DNA of 26,874 nucleotides from JAIVJZ01 sp035296385 (GTDB lineage Bacteria; Acidobacteriota; Blastocatellia; Pyrinomonadales; Pyrinomonadaceae), in assembly GCA_035296385.1 (NCBI GenBank), contig DATHBB010000080.1, positions 1-26,874 on the forward strand. Reading direction: 5' to 3'. The translations under genes and the position numbers were made by a program. Numbering within the stretch: position 1 is the first letter of the stretch; each line of letters starts with the position of its first letter. Below are positions 16,512 through 23,826 of this stretch, piece after piece. Below the pieces are notes generated by a model, which saw only the letters and a program-made list of their open reading frames with translations, was not told the origin of the DNA and made no database searches.

Positions 16512-17467
16512 GTTCTCCATCCACACATCAACCGATCATCGCCGTCGTCGGCCCGACGGCTTCCGGCAAAAGCGAGCTGGGCATCGAACTGGCTCTGCGC
16601 TTCGACGGCGAGATCATCAACTGCGACTCCGTGCAGGTCTATCAGGGAATCGAGATCGCGACGGCAAAAGTGCCGTTCGCGGAGCGTCGCGGCGTGCCGC
16701 ATCACTTGCTCGATTTCGTTCCGCCCGAAGTTAACTTCACAGCGGGCGCGTGGGCTGAGGCGGCGATTGAAAAACTCCGCGAGATCGAAGCGCGCGGGCG
16801 GCTCGCCATCTTCGTGGGCGGGACGGGCTTTTACCTGCGCGCGCTACGCCAGCCTTTCTTTCCGAGTCCGCCGACGGACGAGCGTTTGCGCGCGCGCCTG
16901 ACGAGCATCAGGGAACGACGCGGGGCGGAACGTCTGCATAAAATTCTACGCCGCCTTGATCCGCGTTCCGCCGCGCGTCTCCATGCGCGCGATTGGTCGC
17001 GCGTGCAGCGCGCGCTCGAAGTGCGCCTGCAAACCGGCGCGCCGATCTCCGTCCAACAGCCCGCGCGACCCGCGCCGCCCGACTTTGCCGCACGCATGCA
17101 CCTCTTCGCGCTCTCGCCGCCGCGCGACGCGCTCTACGCGCGCATCAACTCGCGCGCCGCGCGCCATTTCGAGGCTGGGTTGGTCGAAGAAGTGCGCCGA
17201 TTGCTGGACGCGGGCGTGCCCGCCGCATCGAACGCGCTCGGCGCACACGGCTACCGCCGCGTCGTCGAACACCTCAGGGGCGAGCGGACGCTCCAAAGCG
17301 CCGTCGAGCAGACCAAACTCGACGTGCGCCATTACGCCAAGCGGCAGTTGACCTGGTTTCGGCGCGAAGCGGGCGTCGAATGGATCGAGGGCTTCGGCGA
17401 CGTGCGGGAAGTGCAAACGATAGTCTGCGCGCGCGTGCGCCGTTTGCTCGAAACGCGCGCGGAATAG
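16508..17467 (+). CDS. miaA: tRNA dimethylallyltransferase MiaA
   Basis: MiaA attaches a dimethylallyl group to N6 of A37 in tRNAs reading UNN codons, using DMAPP from the MEP pathway, other genes of which are in this window. From GTG 16508 the protein has 319 residues, which is normal for the family. A frame-open extension further upstream would overlap the microprotein and lacks family similarity. Motifs are VVGPTASGKSELGIELA (P-loop), INCDSVQVYQGIEIATAKV with the catalytic Asp, GGTGFYLRAL, and ALGAHGYRRVVEHL near the C-terminus. hfq follows 167 bp downstream, as in many bacteria, but has its own promoter. Confidence 0.95.
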   Translation: MSSPSTHQPIIAVVGPTASGKSELGIELALRFDGEIINCDSVQVYQGIEIATAKVPFAERRGVPHHLLDFVPPEVNFTAGAWAEAAIEKLREIEARGRLAIFVGGTGFYLRALRQPFFPSPPTDERLRARLTSIRERRGAERLHKILRRLDPRSAARLHARDWSRVQRALEVRLQTGAPISVQQPARPAPPDFAARMHLFALSPPRDALYARINSRAARHFEAGLVEEVRRLLDAGVPAASNALGAHGYRRVVEHLRGERTLQSAVEQTKLDVRHYAKRQLTWFRREAGVEWIEGFGDVREVQTIVCARVRRLLETRAE

Positions 17468-17560
17468 CCGCGAAACGTCGGCGCGAGAGAGTTTCCCGCG
17501 TCTGAAGTGTAACCGGGACGGCGCTTTTTTCGTTTTAAGTAGCGCGGGACGGACATTTAC

Positions 17561-17589
17561 TTGTCACGCGTGACAGCGTGTTGTAATCT
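17561..17589 (+). promoter_or_regulatory. hfq promoter with palindromic operator candidate
   Basis: TTGTCA (17561-17566) and TAATCT (17584-17589) are separated by exactly 17 nt, a good sigma-70-type pair. A perfect 14-bp palindrome, TGTCACGCGTGACA (17562-17575), covers most of the -35 box, so a dimeric regulator bound there would block the polymerase. The leader to GTG 17635 would be about 38 nt. No regulator gene is next to it. Confidence 0.6.
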
Positions 17590-17634
17590 GACGCTACTGT
17601 AAAATCACTGGCTAGATCAGTGTGGAGAGTTCTT

Positions 17635-17934
17635 GTGGACGCGAAGCCTTCTCCCCAAAATATTCAGGATGCTTTCCTGAACACGGTACGCCGTGAGAAA
17701 GATGCCGTCACGATCTATCTGATGAACGGCGCGAAACTCACGGGACGCATCAAGAGCTTCGATAAATTCTCTGTGCTGCTGGAGGCGGGCGCGCAGGAGC
17801 AGTTGATCTTCAAACATGCGATCTCGACCATCTCACACACGCGCCGCCACACGAGCGGCGAACTGCGCGGCGCACAATCTTACGAAGCGGCGACGGCGTC
17901 GGGCGAGCACGCAAACGACGGCTCCGATGTCTGA
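17635..17934 (+). CDS. hfq: RNA chaperone Hfq
   Basis: Hfq is a hexameric Sm-like ring that binds A- and U-rich RNA and pairs small RNAs with mRNAs. The 99-residue product has QDAFLN, then Sm1 as VTIYLMNGAKLTGRIKSFD and FSVLLE, and Sm2 as LIFKHAISTI. KHAIST corresponds to the YKHAIST motif of proteobacterial Hfq. A 30-residue polar tail follows. I chose GTG 17635 because GGAG lies 7 nt upstream at 17624-17627; GTG 17620 would add five residues that overlap this Shine-Dalgarno. It follows miaA, the classic neighbour, but is served by its own promoter. Confidence 0.94.
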   Translation: MDAKPSPQNIQDAFLNTVRREKDAVTIYLMNGAKLTGRIKSFDKFSVLLEAGAQEQLIFKHAISTISHTRRHTSGELRGAQSYEAATASGEHANDGSDV

Positions 17935-17977
17935 ACGATACCTCTCTCCTTAAACTACCCGACGGAGTGCCACTTTT

Positions 17978-18622
17978 TTGACCGGCGCATTTATCACCTT
18001 TGAAGGCATTGACGGGTCGGGGAAATCCACCCAGGTGCGTATGCTGGCGAGCGTGCTCCGCCTGCGCGGCATGAACGTGTTGCAGACGCGCGAACCCGGC
18101 GGCACGCCGCTCGGCGCACGCCTGCGTGAAGCCCTGCTCGACGCGCAGGAGCAGGTTGACCCGCTCGCCGAGCTGTTGCTCTACGCCGCCGACCGCGCGC
18201 AGCACGTCCGCGCACAACTGCTCCCCGCGCTCGCCGAAGGGCGCGTCGTCCTCTCGGATCGTTATGCCGACGCCACCGTCGCCTATCAGGGCGCGGGGCG
18301 CGGCTTCGAGCCGTCGCTCGTTGACGAAGTGATCGCGCTCGCGACCGGCGGACTCAAACCCGACCTGACGCTCCTCTTCGATCTCTCCGTCGCCGAAAGC
18401 TGCGAGCGTTCGCGCAACCGCACGGGAGGCAGCGCAGAGCCGTGCGGCGACCGGCTCGAACGCGAAAACGAACTTTTTCACACGCGCGTGCGCGACGCTT
18501 ATTTGCAGATCGCCGCCGCCGAACCCGAACGCGTGCGCGTCGTTGACGCGAGCCTCTCCGTCGAAGAAATTCACGCGCACGTGCTCGACATCATCATCCC
18601 GTTCATCGAAAGCAGAGGCTAG
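17978..18622 (+). CDS. tmk: Thymidylate kinase
   Basis: Tmk phosphorylates dTMP to dTDP. The 214-residue protein shows the P-loop GIDGSGKST (10-18), the dTMP-binding TREPGGTPLG, the VVLSDRYADATVAYQG motif with the DRY triad, and a LID region with several arginines (ERSRNRTGG, RLERE). The start is TTG 17978, with CGGAG about 11 nt upstream; no ATG or GTG in frame fits better. It lies 43 bp after hfq and ends in a TAG that sits at the edge of repeat H6, with holB next. The tmk-holB order is common in bacteria. Confidence 0.95.
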   Translation: MTGAFITFEGIDGSGKSTQVRMLASVLRLRGMNVLQTREPGGTPLGARLREALLDAQEQVDPLAELLLYAADRAQHVRAQLLPALAEGRVVLSDRYADATVAYQGAGRGFEPSLVDEVIALATGGLKPDLTLLFDLSVAESCERSRNRTGGSAEPCGDRLERENELFHTRVRDAYLQIAAAEPERVRVVDASLSVEEIHAHVLDIIIPFIESRG

Positions 18623-18690
18623 AAATCAGAGGTTAGAGGTCAGTTAAAAAACATGGACTCTCTTTTTCTAACCTCCGGCCTCTAACCTCT
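18614..18690. repeat. Heptad inverted array H6 (GAGGTTA family)
   Basis: The left side reads in 7-nt units as GAGGCTA, GAAATCA, GAGGTTA and GAGGTCA. The right side carries CTAACCT units. The best continuous stem is 12 bp, AGAGGTTAGAGG (18628-18639) with 18679-18690, and other registers are possible because the units repeat. The tmk stop codon (18620-18622) lies in the first units, and the right side ends just before the holB ATG. Confidence 0.75.
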
Positions 18691-18703
18691 AACCTCTCTT
18701 GCC

Positions 18704-19747
18704 ATGTTTGATCGTCTCGTCGGAAACCAGCGCGCACAAGATACTCTGCGCCGCACGCTCACACAGCGCCGCGTGCCCGGCGCGCTCCTCTTCGCGGGCG
18801 AAGACGGCGTCGGCAAAAAACTCTTTGCGCTCGAACTCGCCAAAGCTCTCAACTGCCTCGCCCCCTCCGGCGTCGAAGCCTGCGATAAATGTTCGTCGTG
18901 CGTCCGCATCATGCATTTCGTGGATAAGCCTGCGGCGGCGGACAATTCCGATGACGGCAAGCACATCATTTGGAGCGAGCATCGAGATGTCGGGTTGGTT
19001 AAAGCCGACAAGCGCGTCATCAACGTCAATCAAGTGCGCGATGTTGAGCGCGAGACAAACTTCCGCCCGCATGAAGGCAAGGCGCGCGTTTTTATTCTCG
19101 AAGACGCAGACAAGATGAACGCTCAGGCGTCCAACGCTCTGCTCAAGACGCTCGAAGAACCCGCCGCCACGTCGCACCTGATTTTGTTAACCGCGCGCCC
19201 CGCCAACCTGCTCACGACGATTCGCTCGCGCTGCCAGACGATTCGTTTCGCGCCGCTCACTACGGAAGAGATCGAAAATTATCTCGTGCGTAATAAGAGA
19301 CGCGCGGGCGAGGAAGCGCGGCTCGCGGCGCACCTCGCGCGCGGGCGGCTCGGCCTCGCCCTCTCGCTCAACCTCGACGCTTATCGCGAAGGACGCGAGG
19401 CGATGCTCTCCGTCCTCGACGCGCTCACGGCGCATCAGACGGATCGCGTGCGGCTGCTACGCGCCGCCGAAGACTTGAGCGACGCCAAACACAAAGACGA
19501 ATTCGAGCCGCGACTCGACGTGCTCGAAACGCTCATCCACGACGCATGGCTGCTCTCGCTCGACTCCGGCGCGAAGATCGTCAATGAAGACATACGCGAA
19601 CGCCTCGCGCCCCTCGGCGCGCGACTCAAGAGCCGCCACGCCGCCGACTGGATGGCGCTCATACAAAACTTGCGCGGCCAACTCGCCGTCAACATCAACC
19701 GCCGCGTCGCCACCGACGCGCTGTTTCTCTCGATGGCCGACGCGTAG
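18704..19747 (+). CDS. holB: DNA polymerase III subunit delta'
   Basis: HolB is the stator subunit of the clamp loader that places the beta clamp on DNA. The 347-residue protein begins FDRLVGNQRAQDTLRRTL and has a degenerate P-loop GEDGVGKK (residue 32 on). It has the zinc-binding pattern NCLAPSGVEACDKCSSC, and DADKMNAQASNALLKTLEEP followed by TTIRSRCQTIRF, which carries the sensor-1/SRC-type motif. A short acidic insertion (about residues 76-92) precedes the RVINVNQVRDV segment. It is convergent with ispG across repeat H7. Confidence 0.92.
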   Translation: MFDRLVGNQRAQDTLRRTLTQRRVPGALLFAGEDGVGKKLFALELAKALNCLAPSGVEACDKCSSCVRIMHFVDKPAAADNSDDGKHIIWSEHRDVGLVKADKRVINVNQVRDVERETNFRPHEGKARVFILEDADKMNAQASNALLKTLEEPAATSHLILLTARPANLLTTIRSRCQTIRFAPLTTEEIENYLVRNKRRAGEEARLAAHLARGRLGLALSLNLDAYREGREAMLSVLDALTAHQTDRVRLLRAAEDLSDAKHKDEFEPRLDVLETLIHDAWLLSLDSGAKIVNEDIRERLAPLGARLKSRHAADWMALIQNLRGQLAVNINRRVATDALFLSMADA

Positions 19748-19758
19748 GAAACGCGTGA

Positions 19759-19860
19759 GGGCAAAGGGAAAAGGGTAAGGGGTAAAGGTTAAAGAACATG
19801 GCGTTCGTCGCCTGCTCTTTCCCCTTACCCTCTTACCCTTTTCCCTTTTCCCCGTCTTTA
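19759..19860. repeat. Heptad inverted array H7 (GGGTAAA family)
   Basis: The left arm (19759-19793) reads GGGCAAA, GGGAAAA, GGGTAAG, GGGTAAA and GGTTAAA. The right arm (about 19817-19853) carries complementary TTACCCT/TTTTCCC units. A perfect 17-bp stem pairs 19763-19779 with 19832-19848. It separates the convergent genes holB and ispG and may terminate both. The ispG stop (19858-19860) lies just beyond the right arm. Confidence 0.8.
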
Positions 19861-20967
19861 TTTTCCGATTGTGACGAGTTCCGGCGTCTCGTTGGCTTTG
19901 GAGGCCGCGCCTTCGGCGACCAGTTTTTCGGTCTCCGCGACGAAGGCTTCGACGATGTCCGCGCCCGCCACCTTGCGCATGGGCTTGCCGTCTTTGTAGA
20001 TCATACCGACGCCGCGCCCGAAGGTGACGCCGAGTTGCGAGTCGTGCGCCTCGCCCGGCCCGTTGACGGCGCAACCCATGATCGACAGGTGCAACGGTTC
20101 TTCGATGTGCGCGAGCCGGCGCTCGATCTCCGTGACGATGCCGACGAAATCATCCACGTCCAACCTGCCGCACGTCGGGCACGCCACGACCGTCACGCCA
20201 CGCTTTCTCAGTTCGAGCGACTTCAAAATCTCCCACGCCACGCGCACCTCTTCGTGCGGCTCGGCGGCGAGCGAGACGCGTATGGTGTCGCCGATGCCTT
20301 CGTGCAAAAGTATGCCGAGTCCGATGGCTGATTTGAGCGAGCCGCTGAAGGCCGTGCCCGCCTCCGTCACGCCGAGGTGGAGCGGGTAGTCAACCTGCTT
20401 CGAGAGCAGGCGGTAGGCGGCGACCGTGCGATGCACGTCCGAGGCTTTGAGCGAGACGATGATGTCTTGAAAATCCAAATCCTCAAGTATCTTGATGTGA
20501 CGCAAGGCCGATTCGACCATCGCTTCGGGGGTCGCCGTGCCGTACTTGGCGAGCAAATCTTTTTCGAGCGAGCCGCCGTTGACGCCGATACGGATGGGAA
20601 CTTTTTGCGCCTGCGCGGCGCGCGTCACCTCGCGCACGCGTTCGTGCGCGCCGATGTTGCCGGGGTTCAGACGCAGCTTGTCAACGCCCGCGTCTAAGGC
20701 CATCAGAGCCAGCTTGTAGTGGAAATGTATGTCCGCGACGAGCGGCACGTCGGGCACGCGCCGCCTGATCTCTTTGAGCGCGACGGCGGCGTCTTTGTCG
20801 GGCACGGCGAGGCGTACGATCTCGCAGCCCGCCGTCATCATCTCTTCTATTTGCTTGACCGTGCCGTCAACGTCCGCCGTGTCCGTCTTCGTCATGGACT
20901 GCACGGCGACGGGCGCGCCGCCGCCCACCTGTATGTTCCCGATCTTAACCGCTCGCGTCTCTCTCAT
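19858..20967 (-). CDS. ispG: 4-hydroxy-3-methylbut-2-en-1-yl diphosphate synthase (flavodoxin/ferredoxin)
   Basis: IspG (GcpE) is the [4Fe-4S] enzyme that converts MEcPP to HMBPP near the end of the MEP isoprenoid pathway. The 369-residue protein is the usual bacterial short form: a TIM barrel (VAVQSMTKTDTAD, VADIHFHYKLA, KLRLNPGNIG) followed by the cluster-binding domain. The three cluster cysteines are visible in CPTCGR (Cys263, Cys266) and IMGCAVNGPGE (Cys299), with the conserved Glu after PG. It is the last gene of the minus-strand envelope/isoprenoid run, separated from rseP by repeat H8, whose arm ends a few bases before its ATG. Confidence 0.97.
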   Translation of the reverse strand: MRETRAVKIGNIQVGGGAPVAVQSMTKTDTADVDGTVKQIEEMMTAGCEIVRLAVPDKDAAVALKEIRRRVPDVPLVADIHFHYKLALMALDAGVDKLRLNPGNIGAHERVREVTRAAQAQKVPIRIGVNGGSLEKDLLAKYGTATPEAMVESALRHIKILEDLDFQDIIVSLKASDVHRTVAAYRLLSKQVDYPLHLGVTEAGTAFSGSLKSAIGLGILLHEGIGDTIRVSLAAEPHEEVRVAWEILKSLELRKRGVTVVACPTCGRLDVDDFVGIVTEIERRLAHIEEPLHLSIMGCAVNGPGEAHDSQLGVTFGRGVGMIYKDGKPMRKVAGADIVEAFVAETEKLVAEGAASKANETPELVTIGK

Positions 20968-20970
20968 AAT

Positions 20971-21058
20971 GTTTCAAGTCTAAAGTCTGAAGTCTATAAA
21001 GTCTAAAGTCCCAAACCATTTTTGACTTGGGACTTTAGACTTCGGACTTGAGACTTAT
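20971..21058. repeat. Heptad inverted array H8 (AAGTCTA family)
   Basis: The left arm consists of NNAAGTC units (TCAAGTC, TAAAGTC, TGAAGTC) and the right arm of GACTTNN units. A perfect 14-bp stem pairs 21001-21014 with 21027-21040 around a 12-nt loop. It lies between rseP and ispG. The rseP stop codon is part of the outermost right-arm unit (ATAAGTC on the minus strand). Confidence 0.83.
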
Positions 21059-22440
21059 TTTGCCGGTTGTGTGGCCGCCGGCGGTTTGTCGTCCGAGGAA
21101 CGGAAGCGCGAAGCCTCTTTGAGCAGGTCGTTGGTGATGACGAAGCCCATCAACAGGAGCAGCATCACCATCCCGACTTGCTGTATGCGCTCGCGCACGG
21201 TCATGGACATGCGCACGCCGATCCAGCCGAGCATCGCTTCAATGAACAGCAGGAAGATCGCGCCGCCGTCCAGAACCGGAATCGGCAGCAGGTTGACGAC
21301 GCCGAGGTTCAGACTTAGGAAGCCGAGCATCGTGAAGACGCCCGCCCAGCCGAGTTTGTTGGCGGCGGTCGAAGAGGCGCGTGCGATGCCGATGGGGCCG
21401 GAGAGCGATTCGCGCGCCGAACGCTGGCCGCGAAAGATTTGCGCGAAGGCCGCGCCCGTCATGCGTAAAATTTCGAGGTTGCGATTAACCGAATGGCCGA
21501 GCGCGGACACGGGGCCGACGCGCTGTTGCGGCAACACGGAAGCCGGAGCGAAGCCGATCTTCCCTTCCGCGCTCACGTTCGCGGTAATTTCCTGCCGCTG
21601 CCCGTTTCGCTCGACCGTCAAACGCACAGGCTCGTTCGGGTGCGCCTGGATGAAGGCGCGCACGTCGAACTCGTCGCGCACCTGCTCGCCGTTCACGGCA
21701 ATCACGCGGTCGTTAACTTTCAAGCCCGACGCTTCGGCGGGCGACCCCGCGATCACTTCCGTGACGTACACGGGCAACTCGCCGTAGTCGAGCCGGAAGT
21801 CAACGTCGCCGATGCTCTCGCCCTCTTCGACGTAGCGCGCCGGTCGGAGCGTCAATGGCACGCGCTCGCCGTTGCGCTCGACGACGAGCGGCAGAGGTTG
21901 TTCGGGCGACAAACTCACGTCGCCGCGAATGCGATCCCAGGAAGGATTATCTTTACCGTTGAAAGAGACGATGCGGTCGCCCGCGCGCAGGCCAGCCGCT
22001 TCGGAGACGCCGCCGGGTTTTGTGTAGCGTATGACGGGCGAAGTGGGCGCGGCGGGCACGCCGTAGATCATCGCGCCCACCCAGAAGACCGAGAGCGCCG
22101 TCAGAATATTCATCGTCGGCCCGGCCACCATGACGAGAAACTTCTGCCAGCGCGGTCTGAGATCGAAACGCTCGTTGACAGGAATGTCGCTCTCGCCCGC
22201 GCCCTCGACCGCCGCGTTCGATTCGTCGCCGCCGAGTTTGACGTAGCCGCCGAGCGGGATGAGGCTGACGCGATAGTCGGTCGTGCCCCAACGCTTGCCG
22301 AACAGGCGCGGCCCGAAGCCAACCGAAAACGTCTCGACGCGCATTTTAAGAAGTTTCGCCACGATGAAGTGGCCGAACTCGTGCAGCACGACGGCAGCGC
22401 CGAGAATGAATATGAATGCGAGCAAACCGATTAAGTTCAT
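21055..22440 (-). CDS. rseP: RIP metalloprotease RseP (site-2 protease)
   Basis: This is an inner-membrane zinc protease that cleaves membrane-embedded substrates such as anti-sigma factors in envelope stress. The 461-residue protein has the catalytic HEFGH (His20-Glu21-His24) in the first membrane helix. It has two tandem periplasmic PDZ domains, with GLRAGDRIVSFNG in the first and GLKVNDRVIAVNG in the second. The NLLPIPVLDGG motif near residue 390 supplies the third zinc ligand. Length and order match E. coli-type RseP. No rseA or sigma-E gene is in the window. No clear Shine-Dalgarno sequence precedes ATG 22440. A unique stretch of about 135 bp (22441-22578) with no gene lies upstream. Confidence 0.96.
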   Translation of the reverse strand: MNLIGLLAFIFILGAAVVLHEFGHFIVAKLLKMRVETFSVGFGPRLFGKRWGTTDYRVSLIPLGGYVKLGGDESNAAVEGAGESDIPVNERFDLRPRWQKFLVMVAGPTMNILTALSVFWVGAMIYGVPAAPTSPVIRYTKPGGVSEAAGLRAGDRIVSFNGKDNPSWDRIRGDVSLSPEQPLPLVVERNGERVPLTLRPARYVEEGESIGDVDFRLDYGELPVYVTEVIAGSPAEASGLKVNDRVIAVNGEQVRDEFDVRAFIQAHPNEPVRLTVERNGQRQEITANVSAEGKIGFAPASVLPQQRVGPVSALGHSVNRNLEILRMTGAAFAQIFRGQRSARESLSGPIGIARASSTAANKLGWAGVFTMLGFLSLNLGVVNLLPIPVLDGGAIFLLFIEAMLGWIGVRMSMTVRERIQQVGMVMLLLLMGFVITNDLLKEASRFRSSDDKPPAATQPAK

Positions 22441-22579
22441 GCTTTTTTAACGTCTTTCTTCGATAAAACCATCAAATCCGCGAACAACATTAGAGGCGAC
22501 CGGGGCGCGCACAGTTGCACGCTAGAGAGTTTACGGGGTTGCGCAAACCGCGTCAAATTAACGGATTACCGAAATAAGG

Positions 22580-22658
22580 CTCAAGTCCCGAGTCCAGAAG
22601 CCCCGAGTCGAGACGGTTTGTGACTTCGGGACTCAGGACTTGAGACTCGGGACTTTTA
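22580..22658. repeat. Heptad inverted array H9 (AAGTCTC family)
   Basis: The left arm 22580-22616 repeats AAGTCCCGAGTC-like units. The right arm carries GACTCAG, GACTTGA and GACTCGG. A perfect 12-bp stem pairs AAGTCCCGAGTC (22583-22594) with 22644-22655. The last seven codons and the stop of dxr lie inside the right arm. The heptamer family is the same as in H8, about 1.6 kb away. Confidence 0.8.
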
Positions 22659-23826
22659 GATTGGCGATCTCTTCGACGGCCATCGAGCGCGCCCCGGCGT
22701 CCGTCTCAAGCACCGTGTCGAGGTCTGTGACGGGGCGCGTGACGTGACGGTCGAGCACGCTTTCGATGACGCGCGGGATGTCTGTCAGGCGTATGCGTTC
22801 TTCGAGGAACGCGGCGACGGCTGTTTCGTTGGCGGCGTTCAGGGCGGCGGGATAAGTTCCGCCCTCGCGCAAGGCGCGATAGGCGAGCGCGAGACAGGGG
22901 AAACGATCCGTGTCGGGCGCGTCGAAGTGGAGCGCGGACATCTGCGTCAGGTCGAGCGCGGGCAGTTGGCACGCGCGGCGTTCGGGGTAAGTGAGCGCGT
23001 ACTGTATGGCGTGTCGCATATCCGTGACCCCCAACTGCGCGATGACCGAGCCGTCAACGAGTTCGATCATCGAATGGACGATTGATTCGGGATGGACGAC
23101 CACGTCAATGCGGTCGGCCTCGAAGCCGAAGAGCCAGCGCGCCTCGATCACTTCCAAGCCCTTGTTCATCAGCGTCGCGCAATCAATCGTGATCTTCGCG
23201 CCCATCTCCCAAGTCGGATGACGCATCGCCTCCGCAACGGTCGCCTCTTCCATCTCGCGCCGCGTCTTCGTGCGAAACGGGCCGCCCGAAGCCGTCAGCA
23301 CGAGGCGTCGCACTTCTTCGCGCCGCTCGCCGCGCAAACATTGATGTAGCGCGTTGTGTTCCGAGTCAACCGGCAGAAGCTCCGCGCCCGACTTCTCTGC
23401 GGCGCGCGTCATCAACTCGCCCGCGATCACGAGCGTCTCCTTGTTGGCGAGCGCGACGCGCTTCCCCGCTTCGAGCGCGCGCAAGGTCGGCACGAACCCG
23501 ACCGCGCCGACCGTCGCGCTGACGACGCAACCGGCGCGTTCGTGCGTGGCGACTTCGACCAATCCGGCCTCGCCTGAAAGTATGCGCGGCGGCGCGGCGA
23601 CGTTTCGGCGTTCGAGTTCGGCGCGCAACTCCGCCGCAGCCTCTTCCGTCTCGACGGAGACGAGTTCGGGACGATAACGCGCGATCTGTTCGGAGAGTTT
23701 GACGGTGTTGCGTCCGGCGGCGAGCGCGACGATCTGAAAATCGTCCGCGAAGGCGTCAACGACGCGCAAGGTGTTGACGCCGATTGAGCCGGTCGAGCCT
23801 AAAATCGAGATGCCCCGTTTGTTCAT
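22633..23826 (-). CDS. dxr: 1-deoxy-D-xylulose 5-phosphate reductoisomerase
   Basis: Dxr (IspC) catalyses the first committed MEP-pathway step, DXP to MEP, with NADPH and a divalent metal. The 397-residue protein shows the NADPH-binding ILGSTGSIGVNTL at the N-terminus, ALANKETLVIAGE, the active-site PVDSEHNALHQCL, and MGAKITIDCATLMNKGLEVIEA. The ATG overlaps the stop of the upstream thioredoxin-like gene (ATGA). The C-terminal residues KVPSLKS are written by the heptamers of repeat H9 and have no family counterpart that I know of. rseP follows downstream, a pairing seen in many bacteria. Confidence 0.97.
   Translation of the reverse strand: MNKRGISILGSTGSIGVNTLRVVDAFADDFQIVALAAGRNTVKLSEQIARYRPELVSVETEEAAAELRAELERRNVAAPPRILSGEAGLVEVATHERAGCVVSATVGAVGFVPTLRALEAGKRVALANKETLVIAGELMTRAAEKSGAELLPVDSEHNALHQCLRGERREEVRRLVLTASGGPFRTKTRREMEEATVAEAMRHPTWEMGAKITIDCATLMNKGLEVIEARWLFGFEADRIDVVVHPESIVHSMIELVDGSVIAQLGVTDMRHAIQYALTYPERRACQLPALDLTQMSALHFDAPDTDRFPCLALAYRALREGGTYPAALNAANETAVAAFLEERIRLTDIPRVIESVLDRHVTRPVTDLDTVLETDAGARSMAVEEIANLKVPSLKS

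Noticed and set aside
17471..17540. Intrinsic terminator after miaA
   Set aside because: A T-tract is present (17525-17536) but only 4-bp stems with large internal loops can be drawn before it.
19759..21058. CRISPR array
   Set aside because: The tandem units are 7 nt with inverted partners, not 25-40 nt direct repeats with unique spacers, and there are no cas genes.
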